11,488 bases of DNA from an uncultured Lysobacteraceae bacterium. Its GTDB lineage: Bacteria; Pseudomonadota; Gammaproteobacteria; Xanthomonadales; Rhodanobacteraceae. The notes beneath the pieces are model-generated. The model was not told the origin of the DNA. It did no database searches and was given only the letters and a program-made list of their open reading frames with translations. The stretch spans positions 1-11,488 of the forward strand of contig CAMLSI010000131.1 in NCBI GenBank assembly GCA_946482585.1. Reading direction: 5' to 3'. Position numbers and translations under genes: made by a program. Below are positions 1 to 8,774 of this stretch, piece by piece. Every line of letters starts with the position of its first letter. Positions within the stretch are counted from its first letter, which is position 1.

Positions 1-64
1 AGCGGGTCTGGTGGCCGAAGTGCACGCCGGCTTCCAGCATCTGGCGCATGGTGACTTGAGGCAT
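1..64 (-). CDS. rpsB: 30S ribosomal protein S2, N-terminal part (cut by window edge)
   Basis: Reading the minus strand from the ATG at 64-62 gives 21 residues beginning MPQVTMRQMLEAGVHFGHQT, the highly conserved start of bacterial S2. S2 is a protein of the small ribosomal subunit, joins late in assembly and is needed for translation initiation. Upstream on the minus strand a GGAG Shine-Dalgarno element lies 7 bases before the start codon, which supports this start. The rest of the gene lies outside the window. It is divergent from map, as in many gammaproteobacteria. The long leader and promoter are listed separately. The identification is direct from sequence; only the length cannot be judged. 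Confidence 0.95.
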   Translation of the reverse strand, partial: MPQVTMRQMLEAGVHFGHQTR

Positions 65-275
65 GGTAGTGCTCCGAAAAGCGGGCGCGCACGCAAGGTG
101 TGGCAGTGCAGCAGCCCGGGGTTGTTGGCCTCCACGTTCCCCCGCGACCGACCTCTTGCGAGGCACCCCGGAGCGGTGACGGAACGTGTGTGGATTCGGC
201 AGGATCGCCGTGGTGGCGGGACTTGCTCCCGGCCTGGATTTCACGCCTGAGCCGGGTAGGGCGGGCGGAAAATCC
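65..275 (-). promoter_or_regulatory. rpsB 5' leader, structured, candidate S2 autoregulatory region
   Basis: About 210 nt separate the predicted rpsB transcription start from its ATG. On the minus strand the leader can form a stacked helix: CGGGG (plus positions 166-170) pairs with CCCCG (117-121), and inside it GCCTC (160-164) pairs with GAGGC (128-132). In E. coli and other gammaproteobacteria the rpsB leader is known to mediate repression by S2. That this leader does the same is inferred from its position, length and folding potential, not from a covariance match. Confidence 0.5.
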
Positions 276-280
276 GCGGA

Positions 281-309
281 AGCATAGCCATTCCGCGAGA
301 GCCCGACAA
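281..309 (-). promoter_or_regulatory. sigma70 promoter of rpsB
   Basis: On the minus strand a TTGTCG -35 element (plus 304-309) and a TATGCT -10 element (plus 281-286) are separated by exactly 17 bases. The stretch after the -10 is GC-rich (TCCGCGG), as expected of a stringently controlled ribosomal protein promoter. It points at rpsB and is the best -35/-10 match in the intergenic region. Confidence 0.7.
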
Positions 310-329
310 GAGTTGCTGCGACGCCATGC

Positions 330-712
330 GTTCCTGGGCGGTACGGCCGGCATCCGACTGACGCAACTGCCGGCGCGAAAGCTTCAGGTGGAGCGCCCGG
401 CTCTTCTCCGTTCATCGTCGGTGCCGCCGGCCAGAGCGCCATCGCTCTGGGGACGATGGCAGCGGCCCTTCGTTCCGGTCGGTGTCTTCCGGCAAGACCC
501 GGCAGCGATTGACCAGCGTGAACTGGTCCGCAGCCGTGCGGTTCGGCTCGCGCATGCTGTTTGCACTGACCGGTATCGGGTCGTCCAGTGCGGGCGTACC
601 GGGGCGCGCCGGGGACCGCTTGCTGCTCGGCGCCACCGATGGCCGTCGCGGCTACGGGCTGTGGCAGATCCGGATACTGTCCGATAGCGTGTTCGTAAGC
701 GGCTTCGAGCCG
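330..712 (+). pseudogene. probable decayed 3' remnant of a secreted ELWxxDGT-repeat-like protein
   Basis: No intact gene occupies about 310-880. In the frame that passes through 500-712 the translation contains GDRLLLGATDGRRGYGLW and shortly after SDSVFVSGFE. The first resembles a repeat unit of ELWxxDGT proteins (typically GDRLFF.A.DG.HG.ELW). The second resembles the xIFxxGFE C-terminal tail common on secreted Lysobacterales proteins. Weaker fragments of the same repeat style appear further left in the other two plus-strand frames: GGTAGIRLTQLPA at about 336-374, and GAPGSSPFIVGA at about 400-430. No start codon with a ribosome binding site, no signal peptide and no stop after the GFE tail is seen. 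The reading is therefore a frameshifted remnant. It could be chance similarity in GC-rich DNA; the C-terminal part is the convincing portion. Confidence 0.45.
431..450. repeat. perfect 8-bp inverted repeat with 4-base loop
   Basis: CCAGAGCG (431-438), a CCAT loop, then CGCTCTGG (443-450) form a perfect stem-loop. No T-run follows on either strand, so it is not a standard intrinsic terminator. It lies inside the decayed stretch between rpsB and map. Its role is unknown. Confidence 0.55.
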
Positions 713-738
713 GCCTCGCCCTGGGTCGACTGGCAGTG

Positions 739-765
739 CCCGAGCCCGCTTCGCTGGGACTCGGG
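739..765. repeat. strong GC hairpin upstream of map
   Basis: CCCGAGCCC (739-747) pairs with GGG plus CTCGGG (756-758 and 760-765), giving a 9-bp stem with one bulged A at 759 and an 8-base loop containing TTCG. No T-tract follows. It lies just after the decayed frame, so it may be a relict terminator of that gene or an intergenic palindromic unit. Confidence 0.45.
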
Positions 766-830
766 ACCGACCCTGCACGCGCCACTGCGGTGCGGTCTTT
801 CCGGGACCGGTCCGGCGCCTGCTTCGGGCC

Positions 831-839
831 TGCTATCAT
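831..839 (+). promoter_or_regulatory. extended -10 promoter of map
   Basis: TGC followed by TATCAT (834-839) is a TGn extended -10 element. No good -35 is present at the right spacing, which is common for extended -10 promoters. A start near 846 would give a leader of about 35 nt before the map ATG. A perfect 10-bp palindrome, GGACCGGTCC (804-813), sits just where the -35 would be. Confidence 0.5.
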
Positions 840-880
840 CCCGGCCTTTGTGCCGTCAGGGATTCACACCCGAGGAAACC

Positions 881-1648
881 ATGCCCGTAACGATCAAGAC
901 CCCCGAAGACATTGCCAAGATGCGCATCGCCGGCGCGCTCGCCGCCGAGGTGCTCGAGATGATCGGGCAGTACGTCAAACCGGGAGTCTCGACCGAAGAG
1001 CTCGATCGCATCTGCCACGACCACATCGTCAACGTGCAGCGCGCGATCCCGGCCAACCTCGGCTACAAGGGTTTCCCCAAGACCGTCTGCACGTCGGTCA
1101 ACCACGTCATCTGCCATGGCATTCCCGACGCGCGCAAGGTGCTCAAGGACGGTGACATCATCAATATCGACGTGACCGTCATCCGCGACGGTTTCCACGG
1201 CGATACCAGCCGCATGTACTTCGTCGGCAAGCCCGACGTGCGCGCGCAGCGGCTCTGCACGATCGCGTACGAATCCATGATGCTCGGCATCGCTCAGGTG
1301 AAGCCGGGCGCGCATCTGGGCGACATCGGCCATGCGATCCAGAAGCACGCCGAAACCGCCGGCTTCTCGGTCGTGCGCGAGTACTGCGGCCACGGCATCG
1401 GCCGCGTCTATCACGAAGAACCGCAGGTGCTGCACTACGGCAAGCCCGGCGCCGGACTGCGCCTCGAAAAGGGCATGTGCTTCACGGTCGAGCCGATGAT
1501 CAACGCAGGCAAGGCCGCCACGCGCCTGATGCCCGACGGCTGGACCGTGGTCACGCGCGATCATTCGCTGTCGGCGCAGTGGGAACACACCGTGACCGTG
1601 ACCGACGACGGCGTCGAAATCCTGACGCCCTGGCCCACGGCGGCCTGA
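881..1648 (+). CDS. map: methionine aminopeptidase, type I
   Basis: This cytosolic metalloprotease removes the initiator methionine from nascent proteins with a small second residue, after deformylation. The protein is 255 residues (E. coli Map has 264) and all five metal ligands fall at the E. coli positions: D97, D108, H171, E204 and E235. H79, which helps bind substrate, is also present, in the ICHGIPD segment. The single-domain pita-bread fold with no N-terminal zinc-finger extension marks the type I bacterial form. The start at 881 is preceded by GAGGA (872-876) and gives the family N-terminus MPVTIKTPEDI. The open frame continues upstream to about 482, but that part is not Map. The gene is divergent from rpsB, and glnD follows 97 bases later. 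Confidence 0.98.
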   Translation: MPVTIKTPEDIAKMRIAGALAAEVLEMIGQYVKPGVSTEELDRICHDHIVNVQRAIPANLGYKGFPKTVCTSVNHVICHGIPDARKVLKDGDIINIDVTVIRDGFHGDTSRMYFVGKPDVRAQRLCTIAYESMMLGIAQVKPGAHLGDIGHAIQKHAETAGFSVVREYCGHGIGRVYHEEPQVLHYGKPGAGLRLEKGMCFTVEPMINAGKAATRLMPDGWTVVTRDHSLSAQWEHTVTVTDDGVEILTPWPTAA

Positions 1649-1651
1649 GCG

Positions 1652-1672
1652 CGCGACGCCGGCGGCGTCGCG
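1652..1672. repeat. 9-bp hairpin in the map-glnD gap
   Basis: CGCGACGCC (1652-1660) and GGCGTCGCG (1664-1672) form a perfect stem around a 3-base loop, directly after the map stop codon. No T-run follows (CTCATGCG), so at most it is a weak or Rho-assisted terminator or an RNA-stabilising structure. Confidence 0.45.
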
Positions 1673-1682
1673 GCTCATGCGC

Positions 1683-1712
1683 TTGCGAGCGGTTCGAGCT
1701 AGCCGCTACTGT
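1683..1712 (+). promoter_or_regulatory. candidate sigma70 promoter of the glnD-dap operon
   Basis: TTGCGA (1683-1688) and TACTGT (1707-1712), separated by 18 bases, make a moderate -35/-10 pair 34 bases before the glnD start. It would allow the operon to be transcribed independently of map. The match is imperfect, so the operon may also be read from the map promoter. Confidence 0.35.
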
Positions 1713-1745
1713 GGCTGCGGTTCCCGTTCCTGACGTCGAGGCCCG

Positions 1746-4422
1746 ATGAGCGCGACACCGGCCAGACCCGCATTGCCGCGCCTGCCGGCCGCGGTATCGC
1801 GCTCGGGTATTTCGCCGGAAGCGCGGCTCGCGCTGCGCCAGTGGCTCGGTGACGTGGACCGCTGGTTCGCCGACGCGTTCCGCGACGGCGTGCCGGCCGA
1901 CGCGCTCGTGCCGCTGCGTGCCGAAACCTTGCAACGCCTGCTGCGACATATCTGGATCGCGATCGTCGGCGAAGCCGCCGGGGCCGCGCTGTACGCGGTC
2001 GGCGGTTTCGGCCGCGGCGAACAGTTCCCGCGTTCGGATATCGATCTGCTCGTGCTCGTCGAGGCGCCGCCGCAAGGCTCGCTCGCGCGCTCCCTCGAAA
2101 CGCTGTTCACCTGTCTCTGGGATTTCGGGCTCAAGCCCGGGCATGCGGTGCGCACGCTCGAGCAGTGCCGCGAACTCGCCGCACGGGACGCCTCGGTCTA
2201 CACGAGCCTGCTCGACGGCCGGCGCCTCGCGGGCAGCGAGCGCTTCGATGCGGGCTGGTCTTCGCTGCGCGAGGACGAGACGCTGTGGCCGCCGGTCGAC
2301 TACCTCGCCGCGAAGCGGCAGGAACAGGAGCAGCGCTACGCACGCTACAACGACACGGCCTACAACCTCGAACCGAATCTCAAGGACGGTCCCGGCGGGC
2401 TGCGCAGCCTGCACGTGATCGCGTGGCTCGGCCAGCGGCTGTTCGGCGTCGGCGACTGGCGGGAGCTCCAAGCGCAGGACCTGCTCGGCAGTGCCGAGGT
2501 CGCCGCGATCGATGCGGCGCGCAGCGTGCTCTGGCGCACGCGCTTTGCGCTGCATCTGCTCGCGCCGCGTCTGGAGGACCGGCTGCTGTTCGACTACCAG
2601 CGCGAACTCGCGCGCCGTCTCGGCTACGAGGACGAGCATGCGAACAACCTCGGCGTCGAGCAGTTCATGCAGGACTATTTCCGCGCGGCCATGACTCTGG
2701 AGCGCGCGAACGCCGCGTTCCTGCAGCGTTGCGACGAAGCGCTCGCGGCGCCGGTGCTGTTCGCGGCTGAACCGGTCGGCGAGCAGTTTCTGGCGATCGG
2801 CGAGCGGCTCGACCTGCGCGAGGCCGATCTGTTCCTGCGCCGTCCCGCGGCGCTCATCGACATTTTCATCGCACTCGCGGAGAACCCCGAGCTCAAGGGC
2901 TTGCGCGCGAATGCGCTCGCGCGGCTGCAGAGCGCGGTCGAAGTACATGCCGAGCGCCTGCGCGACGATCCCGCCGTGCAGGCCGCGTTCCTGCGCCTGC
3001 TGCGGCTCGGCGCGGCCGCGGTGCCGGCGCTCGCGCGCATGAGCCGTCACGGCCTGCTCGCGCAGTACCTGCCCGCGTTCGGCAAGGTGGTCGGCCGCAT
3101 GCAGTACGATCTTTTCCACGTGTATACCGTCGACGAGCACACCCTGCGCGTGCTGCGCATCGTCGCGCGTTTCGCCGAGGTGGCCACGAGCCGCGAATTC
3201 GCGTTGGGCCACGAGGTCTACCAGCGCGTGGCCAAGCCGGAACTGCTGCTGCTCGCGGCGCTGTTCCACGACATCGCCAAGGGCCGTGGCGGCGATCATT
3301 CCGAGCTCGGCGAGGTCGAGGCGCGCGCGTTCTGCTACCGGCTCGGCCTGCCCGCGAGCGAAACCGAACTCGTCGCCTGGCTCGTGCGCTGGCATCTGCT
3401 CATGAGCGTGACCGCGCAGCGCCAGGACATCACCGATCCCGACGTCGTGCATCGTTTCGCCGTGCAGGTCGGGGAATGGGAACGCCTGGATCTGCTGTAC
3501 CTGCTGACCTGTGCCGACATCGCCGGCACGAGTCCCAAGCTCTGGAACTCGTGGAAGGATCGTCTGCTGGCCGATCTCTACGTGGCTGCGCGCTACGTGC
3601 TGCGCGCCGGGCTCGAACGTCCGCCGCAGACCTCGGCGCAGCTCGTCGAGTGCCAGGAGCAGGCGCGCGAGATCCTGCGCGCCGACGGCCTCGCCGACGC
3701 GGACGTGGACCGCCTCTGGGATGATTTCCCCGAGCAGGCTTTCCTGCGCTATCACCCCGAACAGGTTGCCTGGCAGACGCGCCTGATCCTGGCCGCCGAT
3801 GCGGCCGATTTGCCGCTGGTCGCGATTCAGTCCGACGGCGTGCGCGGCGGCAGCGAGATCTTCGTCTACGCCGAGGATCGCGACGGCCTGTTCGCGACGG
3901 TTTCGGCCACGCTCGACCGGCTCAATCTCTCGGTGCAGGAGGCGCGCGTGCTGACCACGGCGTCGGGCATGAGCCTCGATACCTTCCTGGTGCTCGACGC
4001 CCACGGACGCGCGCTGGCCGAGGCCGAACAGGTCGAGCGCGTGCGACGTGAACTCCTGCGCGCGCTCGCGCAGCATCCGTATCGGCCGCAGCTCGCGAAG
4101 CGGCCGCTCGCGCGGCCGCTGCGGCATTTCCAGATGGCGCCGCGAATCGCGTTCCGCAGCGACGCGGCGACCGGGCGCACGCAGCTGTCGCTGGTCTGTT
4201 CCGACCGGCCGGGCCTGCTCGCCGTGGTCGCGCTCGCGCTGCGCGAGCGCCGCGTCCGCATCCATGACGCGCGCATCGCCACCTTCGGCGAGCGCGCCGA
4301 AGACTTTTTCCAGATCACCGACCAGAACGACCGGCCGCTGGTCCCCGAGGCCGAACAGGCGCTGTTGCAGGCGCTCAGGGAACGTCTCGATCCGAACGTG
4401 GCCGGCATAGCCAAGGAGCACC

Positions 4423-4436
<14 letters not shown>
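1746..4436 (+). CDS. glnD: bifunctional uridylyltransferase/uridylyl-removing enzyme (PII sensor)
   Basis: GlnD senses glutamine: it uridylylates PII proteins (GlnB/GlnK) when nitrogen is short and removes UMP when glutamine is abundant, and so controls glutamine synthetase and NtrBC. At 896 residues it is close to E. coli GlnD (890). Domains in order: a nucleotidyltransferase domain with GGFGRGE at 86-92 and SDIDLL at 97-102, whose D98 and D100 are the catalytic metal ligands; a GlnD PII-uridylyltransferase linker region; an HD phosphohydrolase domain with FHDIAKG and the H508-D509 pair; and two C-terminal ACT domains starting near 704 ([13 protein letters not shown]) and 812 ([14 protein letters not shown]). 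All key residues are present, so both activities are expected. GAGG (1738-1741) precedes the ATG by 4 bases. The 3' end overlaps dapD by 14 bases. Confidence 0.97.
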
Positions 4437-5247
<811 letters not shown>

Positions 5248-5248
5248 G

Positions 5249-5605
5249 ATGAGTGCAAAAGTATACGGACTGGAAAAGTGCGATACCTGCAAGAAGGCGC
5301 GCAACTGGCTGCAACGGCACAAAGTCGAGCACGACTTCGTCGACTATCGCGAACAGCGCGTGCCGGCGGAAACGCTGAAGGCCTGGGCACTCGCGGTCGG
5401 CGGCTGGGAAAAGCTCGTGAACCGCAGCTCGACGACCTGGCGCAGCCTGCCCGAGGCGCGCAAGACGCCCGAGAGCGCGCCGGAATGGACCCTGCTGATC
5501 AAGGAGCACCCGGCCATCGTGCGCCGGCCGGTGCTCGTGACCGAGGACGGCCAGGTCAGCGTCGGCTTCAATGACAAGCTGTTCGCGCAGCGTTTCGCCG
5601 GCTGA
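5249..5605 (+). CDS. yffB: YffB/ArsC-family thioredoxin-fold protein
   Basis: This small protein of the ArsC/Spx/YffB family has 118 residues, the length of E. coli YffB, which also lies next to dapE. The N-terminus is a thioredoxin-like strand followed by the active-site motif C11-D-T-C14-KKARNWL. TTWR (near residues 63-66) and the IVRRPVLV segment (about 91-98) match conserved family positions. E. coli YffB has only the first cysteine (CDTI), whereas this one has a full CXXC. Family members were annotated as arsenate reductases, but YffB is better viewed as a glutathione-dependent thiol reductase of unclear substrate. No ars genes are nearby, so arsenate reduction is not supported by context. 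Gaps of 1 base to dapD and 1 base to dapE place it firmly in the operon; the TGAGATG start suggests coupled translation. Confidence 0.92.
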   Translation: MSAKVYGLEKCDTCKKARNWLQRHKVEHDFVDYREQRVPAETLKAWALAVGGWEKLVNRSSTTWRSLPEARKTPESAPEWTLLIKEHPAIVRRPVLVTEDGQVSVGFNDKLFAQRFAG

Positions 5606-5606
5606 C

Positions 5607-6737
5607 ATGTCCGCGATCCTCGAACTCACCTGCGACCTGATCCGACGCGCCTCGGTCACGCCGGACGACGCGGGCTGCCAGGCGCTGATCGGCGAACGCC
5701 TGCGACGCGCCGGGTTTGCGGTCGAACACCTGCGTTTCGGCGACGTCGACAATCTCTGGGCCACGCACGGCGGCGACGGTCCCGTACTGGCGTTTCTCGG
5801 CCATACCGACGTCGTGCCCAGCGGACCGGCCGACGCGTGGCGCAGCCCGCCGTTCGAGCCGGTCGTGCGCGATGGCATGCTCTACGGCCGCGGCGCGGCC
5901 GACATGAAGGGCTCGGTCGCGGCCTTCGTGCTCGCGCTGGAGCGCTTCGTCGCGCAGCATCCCGCACATCCGGGTCGCATCGCGCTGCTCCTGACCAGCG
6001 ACGAAGAGGGCGTCGCGCGCGACGGCGTGCGTCGCGTCGCCGAGACGTTCCGTGCGCGCGGCGAGCGCCTCGACTGGTGCGTCGTCGGCGAACCTTCGTC
6101 GAGCGGGCAGCTCGGCGACGTGATCCGCGTCGGCCGGCGCGGATCGCTGTCGGGCTATCTGACCGTGCGCGGCGTGCAGGGTCACGTCGCGTATCCGGAG
6201 AAGGCGCTGAACCCGATCCATGCGTTCGCGCCGGCGCTGGCCGAACTCGCCGCGATCCGCTGGGACGAAGGCAATGCGGACTTCCCGCCGACCTCGTTCC
6301 AGGTGTCCAACATCGCCTCCGGAACCGGCGCGAACAACGTGATTCCCGGTGCGCTCGAGGCGACGTTCAATTTTCGCTTCTGCACCGAAAGCAGCGCGCA
6401 GTCGCTGCGCGAACGTACCGAGGCATTGCTGCGCCGGCACGGGCTCGATGTCGAGCTGCGTTGGGACCTGTCGGGCGAACCGTTCCTGACCCGCGGCGGC
6501 CCGCTGCGCGAACACACGATCGCGGCGATCGCCGAGACCCTGGGCATCGCGACGCTCGCGAGCACGGGCGGCGGCACTTCCGATGGCCGCTTCATCGCGC
6601 CGCTCGGTGCTGACGTGGTCGAAGTCGGTCCGGTCAACGCGACCATCCACAAACTCGACGAACACGTCGCAGTCGCCGATCTCGAGCGCCTGCCGGCGCT
6701 GTATCTCGCGATCGCCGAGCGGCTGCTGCTGCCGTGA
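5607..6737 (+). CDS. dapE: succinyl-diaminopimelate desuccinylase
   Basis: DapE is a dinuclear zinc M20-family amidohydrolase that hydrolyses N-succinyl-L,L-diaminopimelate to L,L-diaminopimelate and succinate in the cytosol. The 376-residue length fits the family (E. coli 375). The zinc ligands are in place: H66 in GHTDVVP, D99 in [10 protein letters not shown]134 in TSDEEG, E162 in VVGEP and H348 in [10 protein letters not shown]68 and E133 are the catalytic pair beside them. The dimerisation domain lies in the middle, with GVQGHVAYP. The start at 5607 follows the yffB stop by 1 base and gives [19 protein letters not shown], the normal N-terminus. An in-frame ATG at 5571 would add 12 residues overlapping yffB and is rejected. 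The last four bases (GTGA) overlap the start of the next gene. Confidence 0.98.
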   Translation: MSAILELTCDLIRRASVTPDDAGCQALIGERLRRAGFAVEHLRFGDVDNLWATHGGDGPVLAFLGHTDVVPSGPADAWRSPPFEPVVRDGMLYGRGAADMKGSVAAFVLALERFVAQHPAHPGRIALLLTSDEEGVARDGVRRVAETFRARGERLDWCVVGEPSSSGQLGDVIRVGRRGSLSGYLTVRGVQGHVAYPEKALNPIHAFAPALAELAAIRWDEGNADFPPTSFQVSNIASGTGANNVIPGALEATFNFRFCTESSAQSLRERTEALLRRHGLDVELRWDLSGEPFLTRGGPLREHTIAAIAETLGIATLASTGGGTSDGRFIAPLGADVVEVGPVNATIHKLDEHVAVADLERLPALYLAIAERLLLP

Positions 6738-8671
6738 TCGCGAGCGGCCTGCGCGCAGCGTTTGCGGCGGCGCTGCTTGCCGCGCCTGGTGCCGCGACCG
6801 CGGCGCAGGCTGCAGAAACCACGCTGTTCTTCAATCGCGGCGCGCTGACGCCGCTCGGCATCGACGTGTCCGATGACTGCGGCGGCTGCACGGCGCAGCG
6901 CGACCGTGCCGACTACCGCGAGCAGCGCTTCGCCGTCGTCGACGCGGCGTCGCTGCGGTGGCGCGGCGACCGCGGCCGTTTCGGCGCGCTGCTCGACGGC
7001 GCCGTGCCTCATCGAGGCGGGCCGCGACTGCAGCTGCGCGGCGGCGAAAGCATCGACCTGGCCGGCTTTCAGTTGCGCCGGCACGGCAGCGCGCGCATGG
7101 GGCTGGTGCTGGCCGATGCGGCCGGCGCCGTCTGGTTCACGCTCGATCATGCGCATGCCTATGTCGCCGAGGACGGCGCGCTGTCGCTGCGGCACATGGA
7201 CGTGCGCATCGGCGATGCGCTCGCGCGACGGCTCGAGCGCCCGGAATGGAGCGGCCTGCTGGTCGGCGGCGCGCAGGTGGAAGGACTCGCCGCGGCGCGC
7301 ATGGCCACGGCGGCGAAGACCGGCAGCGTCTGTCCGCTGCAGTGGCCTTCGTCCACGGCGCGCGCCGACGTCGAGATGCTGCGCCTCGCGGTCAACTGGG
7401 AAGAGCGCCAGCCCGACGGCGTGAATTTCTATCGGTGCGGACGAAGCGACAGCGCCGGCGGTCATTCGCGCGTCTGCAGCGCCGACAGCGACGACGGGCT
7501 CGTCGTGCTCGCGCCGGACGCGAGCCTGCGCAACGCCGGCGACGCCGCCGTCGCCTGGTATGCGAAGTTTTCCGCGCCGGCGCCGCCCTACGGCAACGAC
7601 CAGCATCCGTTCCTGGTCTGGAACCTGTACCGCATCGATGCCGACGGGCGGCTCGTGCAGATCGCCGCGTCGGCGGCCAAGCACGCGTTCCATACCGTCA
7701 ACGCGGTCTGCGACTGCGGCGAAGGCAACGTGCTGTATCCGGGCTGCGAAGACACCTATGGCGGCTTCAGCAATGACTACCCGAGCGGTCTCGCGCCGCG
7801 TCGCGAGATCGTCCCGTACGCGGCGCAGTGGGGACGCTGCGGGTCGCTTTATGACAAGGATTGCGACGGCCGCCGCGATCCCGACGACGGCCTGCTGCCC
7901 GACGACGCCTACCACCGCGCCAAGCGCCTGGCGGTGCGCGAGAGCGAGCTGCTGCCGTCGCGGCATCCCGGCGCGCGCTGGTTCGTCGAATACTGGTATG
8001 TCGTGCGCGACGACGCCGATCCCTGGAACAACATCGGCCTCATGGAGATCGCGCCGCAGAAAGTGCGCGGGCAGGGCGTCGACCCGAATGCCTATGTCTG
8101 GCGCTTCGACGTCACGGATTTTCGCCGCGGCAGCATGCTCGATCGCTGGCTGGACACGGCGCCTGCGGGCGGCTGGCAGCGCCGCAGCCTGGTTTCGACG
8201 CCGCACGGCAGGGCACTGCTCGCGACGCGCGTGATGCCGCGCGGCGACGGGCGCTATGCCTATGACTACGCGTTGTTCAATCTCGACCTCACAGTGGCCC
8301 GGACCAGCGGCCAGGAACCGAACCTGCGCGTCGAACAGAACCTCGGCATCGAGCGTTTCGCCGTGTTTGCCGATCCGCGCTCGCGCGTCGAGGCGCAGGA
8401 TTTCACGGCTGTCGCCGATACCGGCGTGAACTGGACCATGACGGGCGGCGACGGTCGCGTGACCTGGACGCGCGGCGCCGCGGCGGCGCTCGACTGGGGC
8501 CTCACGTTCCGCTTCGGCTTCGTCAGCGATGTCGCGCCCGCCGACGCGACGGCGCACCTCGGTGCGGGCGAGTCGATCTGGCACGCCGCCACGTTCGCGC
8601 CGCTGCGCGCCTGGGAACCGATGCCGCGACCGCGGCCCGCGCCATCCACGGGCACGGCGGAGCGCCGCTGA
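6734..8671 (+). CDS. secreted cysteine-rich protein of unknown function, coupled to dapE
   Basis: I do not recognise this 645-residue protein. The N-terminus has a signal peptide (hydrophobic run about 8-23, AQA cleavage site near 24-26), so the mature protein is exported. Residues about 30-168 form a domain that matches the N-terminal domain of the protein starting at 10946: shared N-x3-L-x3-GI, LxLRGG, DAAG, LD, MD[VL]R[IV] and LARRL in the same order. The rest (about 195-620) contains ten cysteines in all (49, 52, 200, 235, 248, 326, 328, 338, 369, 377), suggesting disulfides, and a calcium-loop pattern DxDxDGxxD at 374-382 with D385 at position 12, as in thrombospondin type 3 or dockerin loops. 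The CGGC at 49-52 lacks the histidine of a haem site. There is no membrane anchor and the tail is rich in proline. The GTG start overlaps the dapE stop (GTGA) and no clear Shine-Dalgarno is seen, so translation is probably coupled. Confidence 0.85.
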   Translation: MIASGLRAAFAAALLAAPGAATAAQAAETTLFFNRGALTPLGIDVSDDCGGCTAQRDRADYREQRFAVVDAASLRWRGDRGRFGALLDGAVPHRGGPRLQLRGGESIDLAGFQLRRHGSARMGLVLADAAGAVWFTLDHAHAYVAEDGALSLRHMDVRIGDALARRLERPEWSGLLVGGAQVEGLAAARMATAAKTGSVCPLQWPSSTARADVEMLRLAVNWEERQPDGVNFYRCGRSDSAGGHSRVCSADSDDGLVVLAPDASLRNAGDAAVAWYAKFSAPAPPYGNDQHPFLVWNLYRIDADGRLVQIAASAAKHAFHTVNAVCDCGEGNVLYPGCEDTYGGFSNDYPSGLAPRREIVPYAAQWGRCGSLYDKDCDGRRDPDDGLLPDDAYHRAKRLAVRESELLPSRHPGARWFVEYWYVVRDDADPWNNIGLMEIAPQKVRGQGVDPNAYVWRFDVTDFRRGSMLDRWLDTAPAGGWQRRSLVSTPHGRALLATRVMPRGDGRYAYDYALFNLDLTVARTSGQEPNLRVEQNLGIERFAVFADPRSRVEAQDFTAVADTGVNWTMTGGDGRVTWTRGAAAALDWGLTFRFGFVSDVAPADATAHLGAGESIWHAATFAPLRAWEPMPRPRPAPSTGTAERR

Positions 8672-8700
8672 CCGACCCAACCGGCCTCGACCGTACGCCC

Positions 8701-8745
8701 GCGGACGAATGTGTCCGCACAACTTTCGTCGCGGCTTACGCCGCG
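8701..8745. repeat. two tandem short hairpins after the dapE-coupled gene
   Basis: GCGGAC (8701-8706) pairs with GTCCGC (8713-8718), and CGCGGC (8730-8735) pairs with GCCGCG (8740-8745). Each stem is perfect over 6 bp with loops of 6 and 4 bases. Only a TTT follows the first one, so termination here is possible but not established. Confidence 0.4.
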
Positions 8746-8746
8746 C

Positions 8747-8762
8747 TGGCATAAGCTGTGCT
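8747..8762 (+). promoter_or_regulatory. candidate sigma54 (-24/-12) promoter of the cytochrome gene
   Basis: TGGCATAAGCTGTGCT matches the sigma54 consensus TGGCAC-N5-TTGCW at most positions, with GG (8748-8749) and GC (8760-8761) separated by exactly 10 bases. Mismatches are at C6, G7 and the first T of TTGC. Transcription would start near 8773, about 45 bases before the cytochrome ATG. No convincing sigma70 pair was found in this gap. No activator site was identified. Confidence 0.4.
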
Positions 8763-8774
8763 ACTTTCGGAGGC

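Noticed and set aside
384..839. Minus-strand frame of 151 codons between rpsB and map
   Set aside because: The translation is arginine-rich with low complexity, has no ribosome binding site and resembles no protein family.
482..880. In-frame N-terminal extension of map by 133 residues
   Set aside because: The extension has no resemblance to Map. The ATG at 881 has its own ribosome binding site, gives the family N-terminus, and numbers all metal ligands exactly as in E. coli Map.
5249..5605. Annotation as a true arsenate reductase
   Set aside because: The length, the dapE linkage and the sequence fit YffB better, and no ars genes are nearby.
6878..6889. CGGC motif in the secreted protein as a haem or thioredoxin site
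   Set aside because: No histidine follows the second cysteine and no thioredoxin fold pattern surrounds it; disulfide bonding is more likely.
6182..8752. Minus-strand open frame of 856 codons opposite dapE and the secreted protein gene
   Set aside because: It runs across the end of dapE and is compositionally biased with no recognisable motif. The plus-strand genes explain this DNA.
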